NCBI GenBank assembly: GCA_002452745.1
Contig: DKFC01000006.1
Location: forward strand, 1-64,000
DNA: 64,000 nt
Direction: 5' to 3'
Source: Firmicutes bacterium UBA6806
GTDB lineage: Bacteria > Bacillota > Clostridia > Peptostreptococcales > Acidaminobacteraceae
Shown piece by piece: positions 25,385 through 34,568 of this stretch (its first letter is position 1; the number at the start of each line of letters is the position of its first letter). Under the pieces are notes generated by a model. That model ran no database searches and was not told the origin of the DNA. It saw only the letters and a list, made by a program, of their open reading frames with translations. Both the position numbers and the translations under genes were made by a program.

Positions 25385-28300
25385 ATGAAGTACAATCTCA
25401 GCCGCACGATTATTTTAAACTATACTGGAAAACCAAATATATTTTCTTCGGGTCTAGATCTCTATCAAGATGAAAAGGTTTACATTACAGAAGGGATTGG
25501 AACTGTCAGTGTGAACGGTGTCGTCATGGATGATCGGTCATATGATATCAAGCTCAGATTTTCCAAATTGGGTGATTTGCTGTCTTCAAAGTGCACCTGT
25601 AAAAAGACATTGGCGCCATGTGCACATATTATTGCAACACTTCTACAGCTCATGGATGACGGTGATATTTTGAAACGAGTGGATACCTTTGATTTGCCGT
25701 GGCCCTTTAACGATAGCACACTATATGATCAATCCAAGCTCAAAGTTAAAAAGAAGCATGATGCCACTGATCAAGCATTGAGTGAGTTGGGTGAGGATAA
25801 CCAGTCAAAAGCATCTTTCAAAGCTTCTCATGAAGATGTGGACACGATTGTGAAGCGGCTAAGAAGGGGAATAAACACTGAATTTGAACCAATTTCATTG
25901 CAAGTTTTTTTTGAATTCACAGAGTCTGCCAAAGGTCATGATTACCCGGTTAAAATGTCGTTTAAAGTAGGGCGTGACCACTTGTACGTCATAAAGGACA
26001 TACAGAGTTTCATGAGAGCCGTCAATGAGGCCGAGAGCATGAAATTTGGCACACAATTCACATATGTTCCAGATAAAATGAGATTTGATAAATCCAGTCA
26101 AAAGATTTTTGAGCAACTGGAGCGATTTTTAGAAGAACAGCGGTTTTACGGGATTCCCATTGTCAAAAATGGGGTTGTCCAATTGACCCATCAAGGATTT
26201 TTGAGTGTGATGGAGCGAATAGAGTCACCTCTATTTGAAAAGAAGTCAGGTAGGGAGATCGCCGTAGAAGATCGTCGTGGCTTTTTAGATTATCAAGTCA
26301 TGCGGCAAGATGGATACTTTGAATGCGTGCTCTCAGGACGACATTTGATACTACTCCTCGGTACACAGGCAGAGTATGTGTACCTTCATGCGGAGCAGCC
26401 AACGCTGATTGTCACCACTGACGAGCAGCAGAGAATTTTGAAAAGCCTCTACCCTGAAAAGATATTTCAAAGCAAAATTGTGTTTGGGCAAAATCAACTT
26501 CAAAGGTTCATGGATTATGTATTGCCCAGCCTTGAGGCAATTGGAACGGTTTTAATTGAAGAGACTTTGGAGCAGATGTTCGTCTCAGCTCCACTTGAAC
26601 ACGAAGCCTATCTGGATTATTATGGGGGAGCGATTCAAATCGAATTGTACCACAAGTACGGTGATGTGAGGATTAATGCTCTGACAGATGTGTCAGACTC
26701 AGTGGATAAGATCGTCAAAAATAGAGATGTGGAAAATGAACGACAGTTCATGCTGCGGTTTGAAAATTGCCCTTATCATCTAATAGGGGAATATGTGAAG
26801 TTGTTGAGAGATCACGAGATATTTGACTTTCTTAAATCGGAAATCCATGAACTTGAGCAACACTGTACGCTCTACAGATCAGATCGGTTTTTGACTCGTA
26901 AAATTCTGGCTTCAGATCAACTTCATCAGTCGCTAAAAGTGAATACCAACAATGGATTGCTGGAGTATACTTTGGAAGTTGAAGGGCATGAGAGAGAAGA
27001 GGCACTGAAGATACTCAGGGCATATCGGGAGAAGCGAAAGTACTATAAGCTAAAAAACGGTGATTTTATAGAGCTTGACGACGAAATGCTGGCAGCGTCC
27101 ACTGAACTCTTGATGCTGTTTCAGGGAAAAGCTGATAAGACAAGAGATGTGATTCAATTGCCCCGTGCATCTGGACTCTATGTTGAGGAAATCAAAAACC
27201 GAGGGCGTCTAGAGCACCTGCAATTTGAATTTCATAGAGAAATTAAAACTGCAAATATTGAGATTCCCAGGGCACTGGCCAGTATCTTGAGGCCCTATCA
27301 GGCAAAGGGGGTAAGTTGGCTATATGAATTATCCGCTTATCAATTTGGCGGAATATTGGCTGATGACATGGGGCTAGGCAAAACCCTTCAAATGCTGACG
27401 TTCATGCTCATGTGTAAAACTGGGAAGATGCTCATTGTAGCACCGACTTCGCTCATATACAACTGGGCAAATGAAATCGAAAAATTCACAAAGGAACTCT
27501 CCTATGAGATTGTTGAAGGAGCCAAAGAAAGCAGGGAAAAGACCTTAAGAGAGAGCGATGCCGACATATTCATAACTTCATATGGGGTCTTGAGAAACGA
27601 TCAGGAAATCTATGAAAAGCATAAATTTGAAATCGTGGTGCTGGATGAAGCACAGCATATTAAAAACGAGGGCTCTTTGACGTCAAAAGTTGTAAAGCAG
27701 TTAAATGCTGAACATCGTTTTGCACTGACGGGAACGCCCCTTGAAAATCACTTGGGTGAGCTCTGGTCTATTTTCGATTTTGTCATGCCCGGATATTTGG
27801 GGTCTAGGTATCATTTTAAGGAAATCTTTGAAAAAGCGCTCTTAACAGATGAAAGAGAAACTCAGATGGAGAAACTGAGAACTTTGGTGGAACCCTTTAT
27901 GCTCAGACGCGTGAAGAGCGAAGTGCTCACGGAACTCCCCGAAAAGCTGGAAACGGATTTAGTGGTTGGTATGACTGAAGCTCAGCAGAGCCTTTACAGG
28001 GCAACTTTACTTCAAATTAAGGGTGAGTTAAATGCAGCTAAGGGAACTGGTACTGAAAAAGAGCAGCGCATGAAGATTTTAGTAGGGCTCACTAGACTTA
28101 GACAAATCTGTGCCCATCCATCGTCTTATATAGAGAATTACGATGGGGGAAGCGGTAAATTAGATGCTCTAATGGAGCTGATGGAAGAACTCATGGAGAG
28201 TGGACATCGGACGCTTGTCTTTTCACAGTACACATCGGTTCTTAAAATTATACAGGCGGCATTGACACCAAGGATGAACTGCTTTTATCTGGATGGCAGT

Positions 28301-28669
28301 ATCGCCGCAAAAGAAAGAATGGAAATGGTCAATCGGTTTAACAATGGTGAGGGAACTGTTTTTCTGATCTCGTTGAAGGCTGGCGGCAGTGGGCTGAATC
28401 TCACAGGTGCTGACACCGTTATTCACTTTGATCCGTGGTGGAATCCCGCTGTAGAGGATCAAGCCACAGATAGAGCACATAGAATTGGGCAGAAAAAAAC
28501 AGTTCATGTTATGAAACTGATTACAAAGAACTCCATTGAAGAAAAGATTCTTGAACTCAAATCCAGAAAAAAACATTTATTTGATCAGATTGTGCAACCC
28601 GGCGAAACCTTTCTCAGCAGTTTCAGCTTTGATGAAATAAAATCCCTCTTTGAAGAGCGGGAAGTCTAG
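25385..28669 (+). CDS. SNF2 family helicase with N-terminal SWIM zinc finger
   Basis: About 1094 residues. A SWIM-type zinc finger (CTCKKTLAPCAH, near 62-73) lies at the N terminus, a long helical/bromodomain-like middle of unknown role follows, and the SNF2 ATPase occupies about 650-1094. Visible motifs are DDMGLGKT (I), LDEAQH (II), LTGTPLEN (III), and the C-terminal RecA half with LKAGGSGLNLT and QATDRAHRIGQ. Such proteins translocate on double-stranded DNA and remodel bound proteins, RNA polymerase among them. The start follows AGGAGG; a TATAAT lies at 25330-25335. Full length, apparently alone. Confidence 0.93.
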   Translation: MKYNLSRTIILNYTGKPNIFSSGLDLYQDEKVYITEGIGTVSVNGVVMDDRSYDIKLRFSKLGDLLSSKCTCKKTLAPCAHIIATLLQLMDDGDILKRVDTFDLPWPFNDSTLYDQSKLKVKKKHDATDQALSELGEDNQSKASFKASHEDVDTIVKRLRRGINTEFEPISLQVFFEFTESAKGHDYPVKMSFKVGRDHLYVIKDIQSFMRAVNEAESMKFGTQFTYVPDKMRFDKSSQKIFEQLERFLEEQRFYGIPIVKNGVVQLTHQGFLSVMERIESPLFEKKSGREIAVEDRRGFLDYQVMRQDGYFECVLSGRHLILLLGTQAEYVYLHAEQPTLIVTTDEQQRILKSLYPEKIFQSKIVFGQNQLQRFMDYVLPSLEAIGTVLIEETLEQMFVSAPLEHEAYLDYYGGAIQIELYHKYGDVRINALTDVSDSVDKIVKNRDVENERQFMLRFENCPYHLIGEYVKLLRDHEIFDFLKSEIHELEQHCTLYRSDRFLTRKILASDQLHQSLKVNTNNGLLEYTLEVEGHEREEALKILRAYREKRKYYKLKNGDFIELDDEMLAASTELLMLFQGKADKTRDVIQLPRASGLYVEEIKNRGRLEHLQFEFHREIKTANIEIPRALASILRPYQAKGVSWLYELSAYQFGGILADDMGLGKTLQMLTFMLMCKTGKMLIVAPTSLIYNWANEIEKFTKELSYEIVEGAKESREKTLRESDADIFITSYGVLRNDQEIYEKHKFEIVVLDEAQHIKNEGSLTSKVVKQLNAEHRFALTGTPLENHLGELWSIFDFVMPGYLGSRYHFKEIFEKALLTDERETQMEKLRTLVEPFMLRRVKSEVLTELPEKLETDLVVGMTEAQQSLYRATLLQIKGELNAAKGTGTEKEQRMKILVGLTRLRQICAHPSSYIENYDGGSGKLDALMELMEELMESGHRTLVFSQYTSVLKIIQAALTPRMNCFYLDGSIAAKERMEMVNRFNNGEGTVFLISLKAGGSGLNLTGADTVIHFDPWWNPAVEDQATDRAHRIGQKKTVHVMKLITKNSIEEKILELKSRKKHLFDQIVQPGETFLSSFSFDEIKSLFEEREV

Positions 28670-28680
28670 TGTACTTTTTG

Positions 28681-28709
28681 TTTACCCCTATTGGCGGGGG
28701 TGATATAAT
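28681..28709 (+). promoter_or_regulatory. Promoter of the OsmC gene with G/C palindrome in the spacer
   Basis: TTTACC (28681-28686), 17 bases, TATAAT (28704-28709). The spacer holds an inverted repeat, ACCCC-N7-GGGGGT, a good candidate operator. The regulator is unknown. Confidence 0.6.
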
Positions 28710-28778
28710 GGACATGAAAGGCTTTTATTCAGTGCTTAAAAAAGCGCTCTAGTCTAAAAGAAGGATAAGGAGGCACAT

Positions 28779-29171
28779 ATGGCTTATATTGATGTAACAT
28801 TTCCAGGTGGAAAAAGGGTTGATGCAAACTTTAAAGGGTTTACAGTACCAACAGATCAGGCAGTTTATGCTGGCGGTGATGGATCTGCTCCAGCGCCATT
28901 CGATGTATTTTTATCTTCAATTGCAACATGTGCAGGCATCTATGCGCTGGGATTCTGTCAGAGCAAGGAAATCAGCACAGAGGGCTTAAAACTAACCTTG
29001 GACGTTGAAAAAAACAAAGAGACCAACCTGATTGGGAAAATCTCGATGAACTTAACCCTTCCAGATGGATTTCCAGAAAAGTATAAAAGCGCTATTATAA
29101 GATCGATGGACTTATGCGCAGTGAAAAAGCACATGTTGACACCTCCTGATTTTGAAATCACAGCGGAGTAA
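28779..29171 (+). CDS. OsmC/Ohr family protein
   Basis: A 130-residue OsmC-fold protein with the two family cysteine positions, SSIATCAGIYALGF near 46-59 and MDLCAVKKH near 108-116. OsmC and Ohr proteins reduce organic hydroperoxides, while this shorter YhfA-like type is less studied. AAGGAGG precedes the ATG and a strong terminator follows, so the gene stands alone. Peroxide defence is a family-level inference. Confidence 0.9.
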   Translation: MAYIDVTFPGGKRVDANFKGFTVPTDQAVYAGGDGSAPAPFDVFLSSIATCAGIYALGFCQSKEISTEGLKLTLDVEKNKETNLIGKISMNLTLPDGFPEKYKSAIIRSMDLCAVKKHMLTPPDFEITAE

Positions 29172-29198
29172 ATAGAAATGAGGCCTTCATCAGGCGTG

Positions 29199-29240
29199 AA
29201 CAGAGCTGTATAAAAAATATTATACGGCTCTGTTTTTTTA
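29199..29240 (+). terminator. Terminator after the OsmC gene
   Basis: AACAGAGCTGTATA pairs with TATACGGCTCTGTT (one G-T pair, eight-base loop), followed by TTTTT. Confidence 0.93.
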
Positions 29241-29288
29241 TGCTAAAATGAAATTGAGTAACCGGTCACTATAGAAGTAGGAGGCGTT

Positions 29289-30983
29289 ATGAAATTTAGT
29301 GAATTTAAATATGAAAGACCTGATATGACAAAGATAGAATCAGCTTTTGATGAGTTGATAGGACAATTTGAAGCGGCTGAATCAGCAGAGGTTCAAATGA
29401 CAATTCTCAATCAGATTTCCAAGCTAAGAAGTCAAATAGAAACAGCAGAAAATTTAGTGCACATCAGGCATACCATCAATACAGAGGATGCATTTTACGA
29501 TGCCGAAAACGATTTTATAGACGAGGCGATGCCGCAGTACGAAGGCATGGTGGATAAGCTCTACAAAGCACTCAATGATTCGCAGTACAAAGAGGCTTTA
29601 AAGGCAACATATGGAGAGCATCTCTTCAATATTGTGGGTGTAAAGATGAAGACTTTCAAACCTGAAATTCTTGAGGATTTAAAGGCTGAAAACGCCCTTG
29701 CGTCGAAGTATGTAAAACTCAGAACTTCTGCCAAAATCATGTTTGAAGGAGAAGAGCGAAATCTGGCACAGATGACGCCATTCTATGAGTCAACAGACAG
29801 AGATATTCGAAAAGCAGCTCAGGAAGCTGCAACCAAGTTCTTTGAAGAAAATGAAGCGGAATTTGACCGAATTTATGATGAACTGGTGAAAATCAGACAT
29901 AAGATTGCTTTAAAACTTGGATTTGATAATTATGTGGAACTGGGATATCTCAGACTTTCCAGAACAGATTACGACCACAGGATGGTGGCTACTTACAGAC
30001 ATCAGGTTTTAAAGGACCTCGTTCCAATTGCCACTAAGCTCAAAGAGAGACAGCGAAAGAGACTTGGTCTAGAGGTGCTTGCTTACTACGATGAACCAAT
30101 TGCGTTTACGTCAGGCAATGCGACGCCTAAAGGCTCACCAGAGTGGATTTTAAACAACGGCAAGAAAATGTATGAAGAACTGTCGAAAGAAACAGGCGTT
30201 TTCTTTAATTTCATGAGAGATACCGACCTTATGGACTTAGAGGCAAAGAAGGGTAAAGCAGGTGGTGGATACTGTACATTCATCAGCGATTACAAAGCGC
30301 CCTTTATCTTCTCAAACTTTAACGGAACTTCAGGAGATATTGATGTGCTCACCCATGAAGCGGGTCATGCTTTTCAGGTGTATCAAAGCCGCAATTATGA
30401 ACTCCCTGAGTATGTTTGGCCAACCTTGGAGGCCTGTGAAATTCACTCCATGAGTATGGAATTTTTAACTTGGCCTTGGATGGAACTATTCTTTAAAGAG
30501 GATACTGACAAGTATAAATTCAACCACTTGGCAGAGGCATTGCTCTTTATCCCATATGGCGTATTGGTTGACGAGTTCCAGCACTATGTCTATGAAAATC
30601 CAGAGGTGTCACCAGCGGATAGAAAGGCAAAATGGGCTGAACTGGAACAAAAATACCTCCCTCACAGAAACTATGAGGAAAACGACTTCCTAAGGAGAGG
30701 CGGCTACTGGTTTAGACAGGGGCATATATTCCAAGATCCGTTTTATTATATTGATTACACCCTTGCTCAGGTTTGTGCCTTCCAGTTCTTTGTAAAGGCA
30801 ATACACGACAGAGATAAGGCTTGGTCAGACTATCTGAACCTGTGCAACAAAGGCGGCAGCATGGCGTTTTTAGAATTACTCAAAGTGGCGAACCTAAGCA
30901 ATCCGTTTGAATCGGGTTCTTTGAGGCGAATTATGCCAGATATTGAGAACTGGCTAAATAGTGTTGACGACACGGCTTTATAA
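29289..30983 (+). CDS. M3 family oligoendopeptidase (PepF-like)
   Basis: A 564-residue cytosolic peptidase of the M3 thimet/oligopeptidase family. The zinc site is THEAGHAFQ (near 354-362), with the downstream glutamate supplied by the segment CEIHSMSMEF. The N-terminal half is helical, as in PepF. No signal peptide. These enzymes degrade short peptides, which suits an amino-acid-fermenting anaerobe, and the gene sits just upstream of the glycine cleavage operon. AGGAGG lies before the ATG. Confidence 0.92.
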   Translation: MKFSEFKYERPDMTKIESAFDELIGQFEAAESAEVQMTILNQISKLRSQIETAENLVHIRHTINTEDAFYDAENDFIDEAMPQYEGMVDKLYKALNDSQYKEALKATYGEHLFNIVGVKMKTFKPEILEDLKAENALASKYVKLRTSAKIMFEGEERNLAQMTPFYESTDRDIRKAAQEAATKFFEENEAEFDRIYDELVKIRHKIALKLGFDNYVELGYLRLSRTDYDHRMVATYRHQVLKDLVPIATKLKERQRKRLGLEVLAYYDEPIAFTSGNATPKGSPEWILNNGKKMYEELSKETGVFFNFMRDTDLMDLEAKKGKAGGGYCTFISDYKAPFIFSNFNGTSGDIDVLTHEAGHAFQVYQSRNYELPEYVWPTLEACEIHSMSMEFLTWPWMELFFKEDTDKYKFNHLAEALLFIPYGVLVDEFQHYVYENPEVSPADRKAKWAELEQKYLPHRNYEENDFLRRGGYWFRQGHIFQDPFYYIDYTLAQVCAFQFFVKAIHDRDKAWSDYLNLCNKGGSMAFLELLKVANLSNPFESGSLRRIMPDIENWLNSVDDTAL

Positions 30984-31139
30984 TATTAGAATAGATATCT
31001 GAGTATTAAGAAAATATAATGAATTGTAGGCTCAAAAAAGGGTTGAAATTCGCATCGTGATACTCTAGAATAGTTTTAGGTGTGGGATAAACTGTCCCGC
31101 ATCTGACCAATATGGATTCCAGTTGAAGATAATGCGAGA

Positions 31140-31305
31140 TACTCGTGGGGGGTAGCCGAAGGAGCAAGGATGAAGAATTGCCGTTTTTCATCAGAAACTC
31201 TCAGGCAAATGTAGTGTTATTGGATGGATCTCTGGAGAGACCGAAAGGCACCGAAGGAGGAAGTGCCGCTTTTGCGGCGAGAAACTCTCAGGTAAAGATA
31301 CAGAG
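31140..31305 (+). promoter_or_regulatory. Tandem glycine riboswitch
   Basis: Two consecutive aptamers are visible. The first contains GTAGCCGAAGGAGCAA and AAACTCTCAGGCAAA; the second contains GGAGAGACCGAAAGGCACCG (split) and GAGAAACTCTCAGGTAAAG. The second closing helix pairs CTCTG (31230-31234) with CAGAG (31301-31305), and that 3' strand overlaps the left arm of the terminator, so glycine binding should prevent termination. This is the established ON-switch arrangement ahead of glycine cleavage genes. Confidence 0.96.
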
Positions 31306-31353
31306 GTGTATAATGGCGACTAGCATTGCTATGCCATTATACACCTCTTTTTT
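31302..31353 (+). terminator. Glycine riboswitch terminator
   Basis: A 16-pair perfect stem (31302-31317 with 31333-31348) followed by six T. Its left arm shares AGAG with the aptamer closing helix, giving mutually exclusive structures. Confidence 0.93.
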
Positions 31354-31394
31354 ATGTCTTATAGGTTTTTTGTATTAAAATCAATTTAAAAAGG

Positions 31395-31509
31395 TATAAT
31401 GAAGTTAAAGCGTGAATGACCGCATCACAGCTTTTAAATTCAGCTGTATCGGTGCTTATGATTGCCATTTCCCAAGGAAATCCGGCAGGAAATCGAAGGA
31501 GGAGAGAAG
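31395..31509 (+). promoter_or_regulatory. Second leader segment ahead of gcvT
   Basis: A TATAAT at 31395-31400 follows the riboswitch terminator, so gcvT may also have a glycine-independent start; the -35 (TTGTAT, 19-base spacer) is poor. The 110 bases up to the ATG contain short pairs, CAGCT/AGCTG and TTTCC/GGAAA, and a repeated GGAAATC. No known element recognised. Confidence 0.4.
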
Positions 31510-32613
31510 ATGGATTCAGTTAAAAAGACAGCGCTCTATGAAGTTCACGAGAAACTGGGTGGAAAGATCATAGATTTTGCAGGTTGGGCATTACCAGTTC
31601 AATATGAGGGCATCATTGAAGAACATGAAGCCGTAAGAAACGCCGCGGGGATGTTTGATGTATCGCATATGGGAGAAGTGGAAGTCAAGGGAAAAGATGC
31701 CTTTGCCTTCGTTCAAAATCTCGTGACAAATGACGTTGCAACACTTGAGGACAATCAAATATTATATGCGATGATGTGCTACGAAGATGGTGGTGTTGTG
31801 GATGATTTACTGGTCTATAAATTTAGCCAAGAGTATTTCTATCTTGTTATCAATGCCAGCAATGTAGACAAAGATTATGCGTGGATGGTTGAGAACTCAA
31901 AGGGATACGACATTACGTTGGAAAACATCTCTTCGAAAATCTCAGAAGTGGCACTTCAAGGCCCTGTGGCACAAGAAATTCTTCAAAAGGTAGTCAACGT
32001 GGATCTGGCGGATATCAAATTCTTCTATTGCAACAGAGCGGTAAAAATTGCTGGTGCTGACTGTCTTGTGTCTAGAACTGGGTACACTGGTGAAGATGGA
32101 TTTGAAGTCTATACTGAAAATGACAACATCGTGAAAGTATGGGAAGCAATCATGGAAGCTGGAAAAGACATGGGGCTCAAACCTGCTGGACTGGGTGCTA
32201 GAGATACCCTTCGTTTTGAAGCGGCATTGCCTCTTTATGGAAATGAAATTTCCAAAGAGATTACACCACTTGAAGCAGGACTTGGCTTCTTCGTTAAATT
32301 GGGCAAGGATAACTTCATTGGAAAAGATGCGCTTGTGGCACAAAAAGAGGGTGGTCTTCCAAGAAAAACAGTTGGCTTTGAAATGGAAAAGGGCATTCCT
32401 AGACACGGTTATGACGTTGTCGTGGGAGACAAAGTGATTGGAACAGTTACAACAGGATACTTCTCTCCAACACTTAAAAAGAATATCGGTTTGGCATTGA
32501 TTGAAACTCAATATGGTGAAATGGGTGCTGAATTTGGCGTTCAAGTGAGAAAAAAGGTCTTTCCTGCAACGATTTGCAGCAAGCGTTTTTATCAAAAAAA
32601 CTATAAGAAGTAA
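31510..32613 (+). CDS. gcvT: Glycine cleavage system T protein (aminomethyltransferase)
   Basis: About 367 residues, the normal length. Family motifs include FAGWALPVQY near 21-30, FDVSHMGEV near 52-60, SRTGYTGEDGFE near 188-199 and the C-terminal GTVTTGYFSPTLKKNIGLA (318-336). It transfers the aminomethyl carbon from lipoylated GcvH to tetrahydrofolate, releasing ammonia. The start follows AGGAGG rather than an upstream frame. First of gcvT-gcvH-gcvPA-gcvPB-lpd-glyA. Confidence 0.97.
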   Translation: MDSVKKTALYEVHEKLGGKIIDFAGWALPVQYEGIIEEHEAVRNAAGMFDVSHMGEVEVKGKDAFAFVQNLVTNDVATLEDNQILYAMMCYEDGGVVDDLLVYKFSQEYFYLVINASNVDKDYAWMVENSKGYDITLENISSKISEVALQGPVAQEILQKVVNVDLADIKFFYCNRAVKIAGADCLVSRTGYTGEDGFEVYTENDNIVKVWEAIMEAGKDMGLKPAGLGARDTLRFEAALPLYGNEISKEITPLEAGLGFFVKLGKDNFIGKDALVAQKEGGLPRKTVGFEMEKGIPRHGYDVVVGDKVIGTVTTGYFSPTLKKNIGLALIETQYGEMGAEFGVQVRKKVFPATICSKRFYQKNYKK

Positions 32614-32659
32614 TATCAGATTTTGACTTTAAAACTTAGTAAAAACTCATAGAATGAGG

Positions 32660-32826
32660 TATAATTTATTCTATAGTGGGACGTGCAGATTCAAGGGGTG
32701 CATGTTGTCCATTTAATAGATCCAGCAAGGTGCTGAGATAGACTCGGAACAGTCACCTTTCAAGAGCGGTGTTGAGGATGCCGTTGAAACCGTGAGGAGA
32801 ACGAGCTAATTTTGATTATTCAGGAG
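32660..32826 (+). promoter_or_regulatory. Unassigned structured leader between gcvT and gcvH
   Basis: A TATAAT (32660-32665) is followed by about 160 untranslated bases with clear pairing. Hairpin A joins GGAC and GTGCA (32679-32687) with TGCAT and GTCC (32699-32710). Hairpin B at 32728-32758 has AGGTG/CACCT, CTG/CAG and GAG/CTC. A third region, 32767-32792, can pair CGG/CCG or CGGT/ACCG in alternative ways. The ribosome site AGGAGG follows. It does not match glycine, TPP, THF, SAM, ZTP or T-box consensus as I know them. Confidence 0.5.
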
Positions 32827-32835
32827 GTAGTGAAA

Positions 32836-33219
32836 ATGAAAGTTGTAAGCGGATTGTACTATACAAAAGATCATGAGTGGCTAAAAGTAGAAGGGAAAAC
32901 AGCGTTAATTGGCGTTACAGATTTCGCACAACACTCACTGGGCTCGATAGTCTATGTGGAATTACCTGAAGTAGATGAAGAATACGAGGCAGAGGACAGC
33001 TTCGGTACAATTGAATCTGTTAAAGCAGCTTCTGATATGCTGATGCCTGTTTCTGGAACCGTTGTTGAAGTTAATGAAGAATTGGATAACGACCCATCAC
33101 TTGTAAATTCAGATGCTTATGAAAACTGGATTGTAAAAATTGAACTTTCAGACGTCAGCGAATTGGACGAACTCATGAACGCTGAAGAATATGAAGCCTA
33201 TTGCAGCGAGGAGGCATAA
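32836..33219 (+). CDS. gcvH: Glycine cleavage system H protein
   Basis: A 127-residue lipoyl carrier. The modified lysine lies in FGTIESVKAASD (Lys60-61 region), and the protein begins with the typical YYTKDHEWLKVEG. It shuttles the aminomethyl group and reducing equivalents between GcvP, GcvT and Lpd. AGGAGG precedes the ATG. The 222-base gap to gcvT is unusual inside this otherwise tight operon and holds a candidate leader RNA. Confidence 0.97.
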   Translation: MKVVSGLYYTKDHEWLKVEGKTALIGVTDFAQHSLGSIVYVELPEVDEEYEAEDSFGTIESVKAASDMLMPVSGTVVEVNEELDNDPSLVNSDAYENWIVKIELSDVSELDELMNAEEYEAYCSEEA

Positions 33220-33221
33220 TC

Positions 33222-34568
33222 ATGTTTCCATATATTCCAAACACCAAGCAAGACGAAGCCAAAATGCTTAGTGAGCTTGGAATAGATTCGGTGGATCGTC
33301 TCTTTGATGACATACCGGATCAAGTCAAGCTCAAACGCAGACTCAATTTATGTGCACCATTATCAGAAGCTGAAGTGTCAAAGCACATCAGAGGCTTGGC
33401 CAACAAAAACACATCTACCAATGACTTGATTTGCTTTTTAGGAGCAGGTGCATATGATCACGCAGTGCCTTCTGTGGTTCACCATTTGATTTCCAGAGCT
33501 GAGTTTTACACTGCATATACGCCATATCAGCCAGAAATCAGTCAAGGAACGCTTCAAGCTATTTTTGAATATCAGACGATGATTGCAACTGTAACTGGTA
33601 TGGATGTTGCAAATGCCTCTATGTATGATGGTGCGTCGGCAACCGCTGAGGCGGCAATGCTTGCAGCTGCCAATCAAAAGGGAGATACGCTTTTGATTTC
33701 AGAGGCAGTGCATCCAGAAGTGAGAGATGTCGTCAAGACTTATATGAAATTCAATAACATAAAAGTAATTGAAATTCCAGCAACAAATGGTGTTACCAAT
33801 ATGGAAGAACTCAAAAATGTCGCTTCAAAAGACATGGTGGGCTTTATTGTTCAGTCTCCAAATTTCTTTGGAAACATCGAAGATTTTACTGAAGCAGTTG
33901 AAATTACACATGAAAATAAGGCTCTTTTCATTATGAACGTAGACCCGATTGCCATGGGCATTTTGAAAACACCGGGTGAATACGGTGCAGATATTGCGGT
34001 GGGTGAAGGCCAAGTTCTGGGTAATTCACTGAACTTTGGCGGTCCATACTTGGGCTTTATGGCTTCCTCAACGAAGCAAATGAGAAAACTTCCGGGCAGA
34101 ATCGTTGGACAGACAGTTGACTTAGATGGAAAGAGAGCATTCACACTGACACTGCAAGCCAGAGAGCAACACATCAGACGTGAAAAAGCAACTTCAAATA
34201 TCTGCTCTAATCAGGCTTTAAATGCACTTTGTGCAACCATTTACTTGAGTGCAATCGGCAAAGAAGGCCTGAAAGAAGTGGCAACTCAATGCATCAAAAA
34301 ATCACACTATGCTCATAGGAAATTGATTGAAACGGGCAAGTTTAGAGCGGTTTATGACGCCCCTTTCTTCAAGGAATTTGTACTGGAAACAGATATGAAT
34401 ATAGCTGAGCTCAATGAGAAATTGGCTGAAAAAGGATTTTTAGGTGGATTTGACTTAGGCTTGGCGTACCCTTCTGATAAAAACAGAGTGCTGTTCTGTG
34501 TCACTGAAAAGAGAACAATGGAAGAGATTGATGCGCTCGTAAGAGCAATGGAGGAAATCAAATGGTAA
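33222..34568 (+). CDS. gcvPA: Glycine dehydrogenase (decarboxylating) subunit 1
   Basis: About 448 residues, corresponding to the N-terminal half of GcvP. The opening FPYIPNTKQDEAKMLSELG is characteristic, and SMYDGASATAEAA lies near 130-142. With GcvPB it forms the PLP enzyme that decarboxylates glycine. Three bases separate it from gcvH, with AGGAGG in the gcvH end, and it overlaps gcvPB by seven bases. Split GcvP is usual in Firmicutes. Confidence 0.97.
   Translation: MFPYIPNTKQDEAKMLSELGIDSVDRLFDDIPDQVKLKRRLNLCAPLSEAEVSKHIRGLANKNTSTNDLICFLGAGAYDHAVPSVVHHLISRAEFYTAYTPYQPEISQGTLQAIFEYQTMIATVTGMDVANASMYDGASATAEAAMLAAANQKGDTLLISEAVHPEVRDVVKTYMKFNNIKVIEIPATNGVTNMEELKNVASKDMVGFIVQSPNFFGNIEDFTEAVEITHENKALFIMNVDPIAMGILKTPGEYGADIAVGEGQVLGNSLNFGGPYLGFMASSTKQMRKLPGRIVGQTVDLDGKRAFTLTLQAREQHIRREKATSNICSNQALNALCATIYLSAIGKEGLKEVATQCIKKSHYAHRKLIETGKFRAVYDAPFFKEFVLETDMNIAELNEKLAEKGFLGGFDLGLAYPSDKNRVLFCVTEKRTMEEIDALVRAMEEIKW

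Noticed and set aside
31942..32595. 217-codon minus-strand frame opposite gcvT
   Set aside because: It lies fully antisense to conserved GcvT sequence; its His/Cys/Phe-rich composition is that of a shadow frame.
32660..32826. TPP riboswitch, prompted by GGGTGC and CTGAGA
   Set aside because: The second conserved TPP half (CTGATCTGG...GCGNAGGGA) is absent, so the blocks are chance matches.
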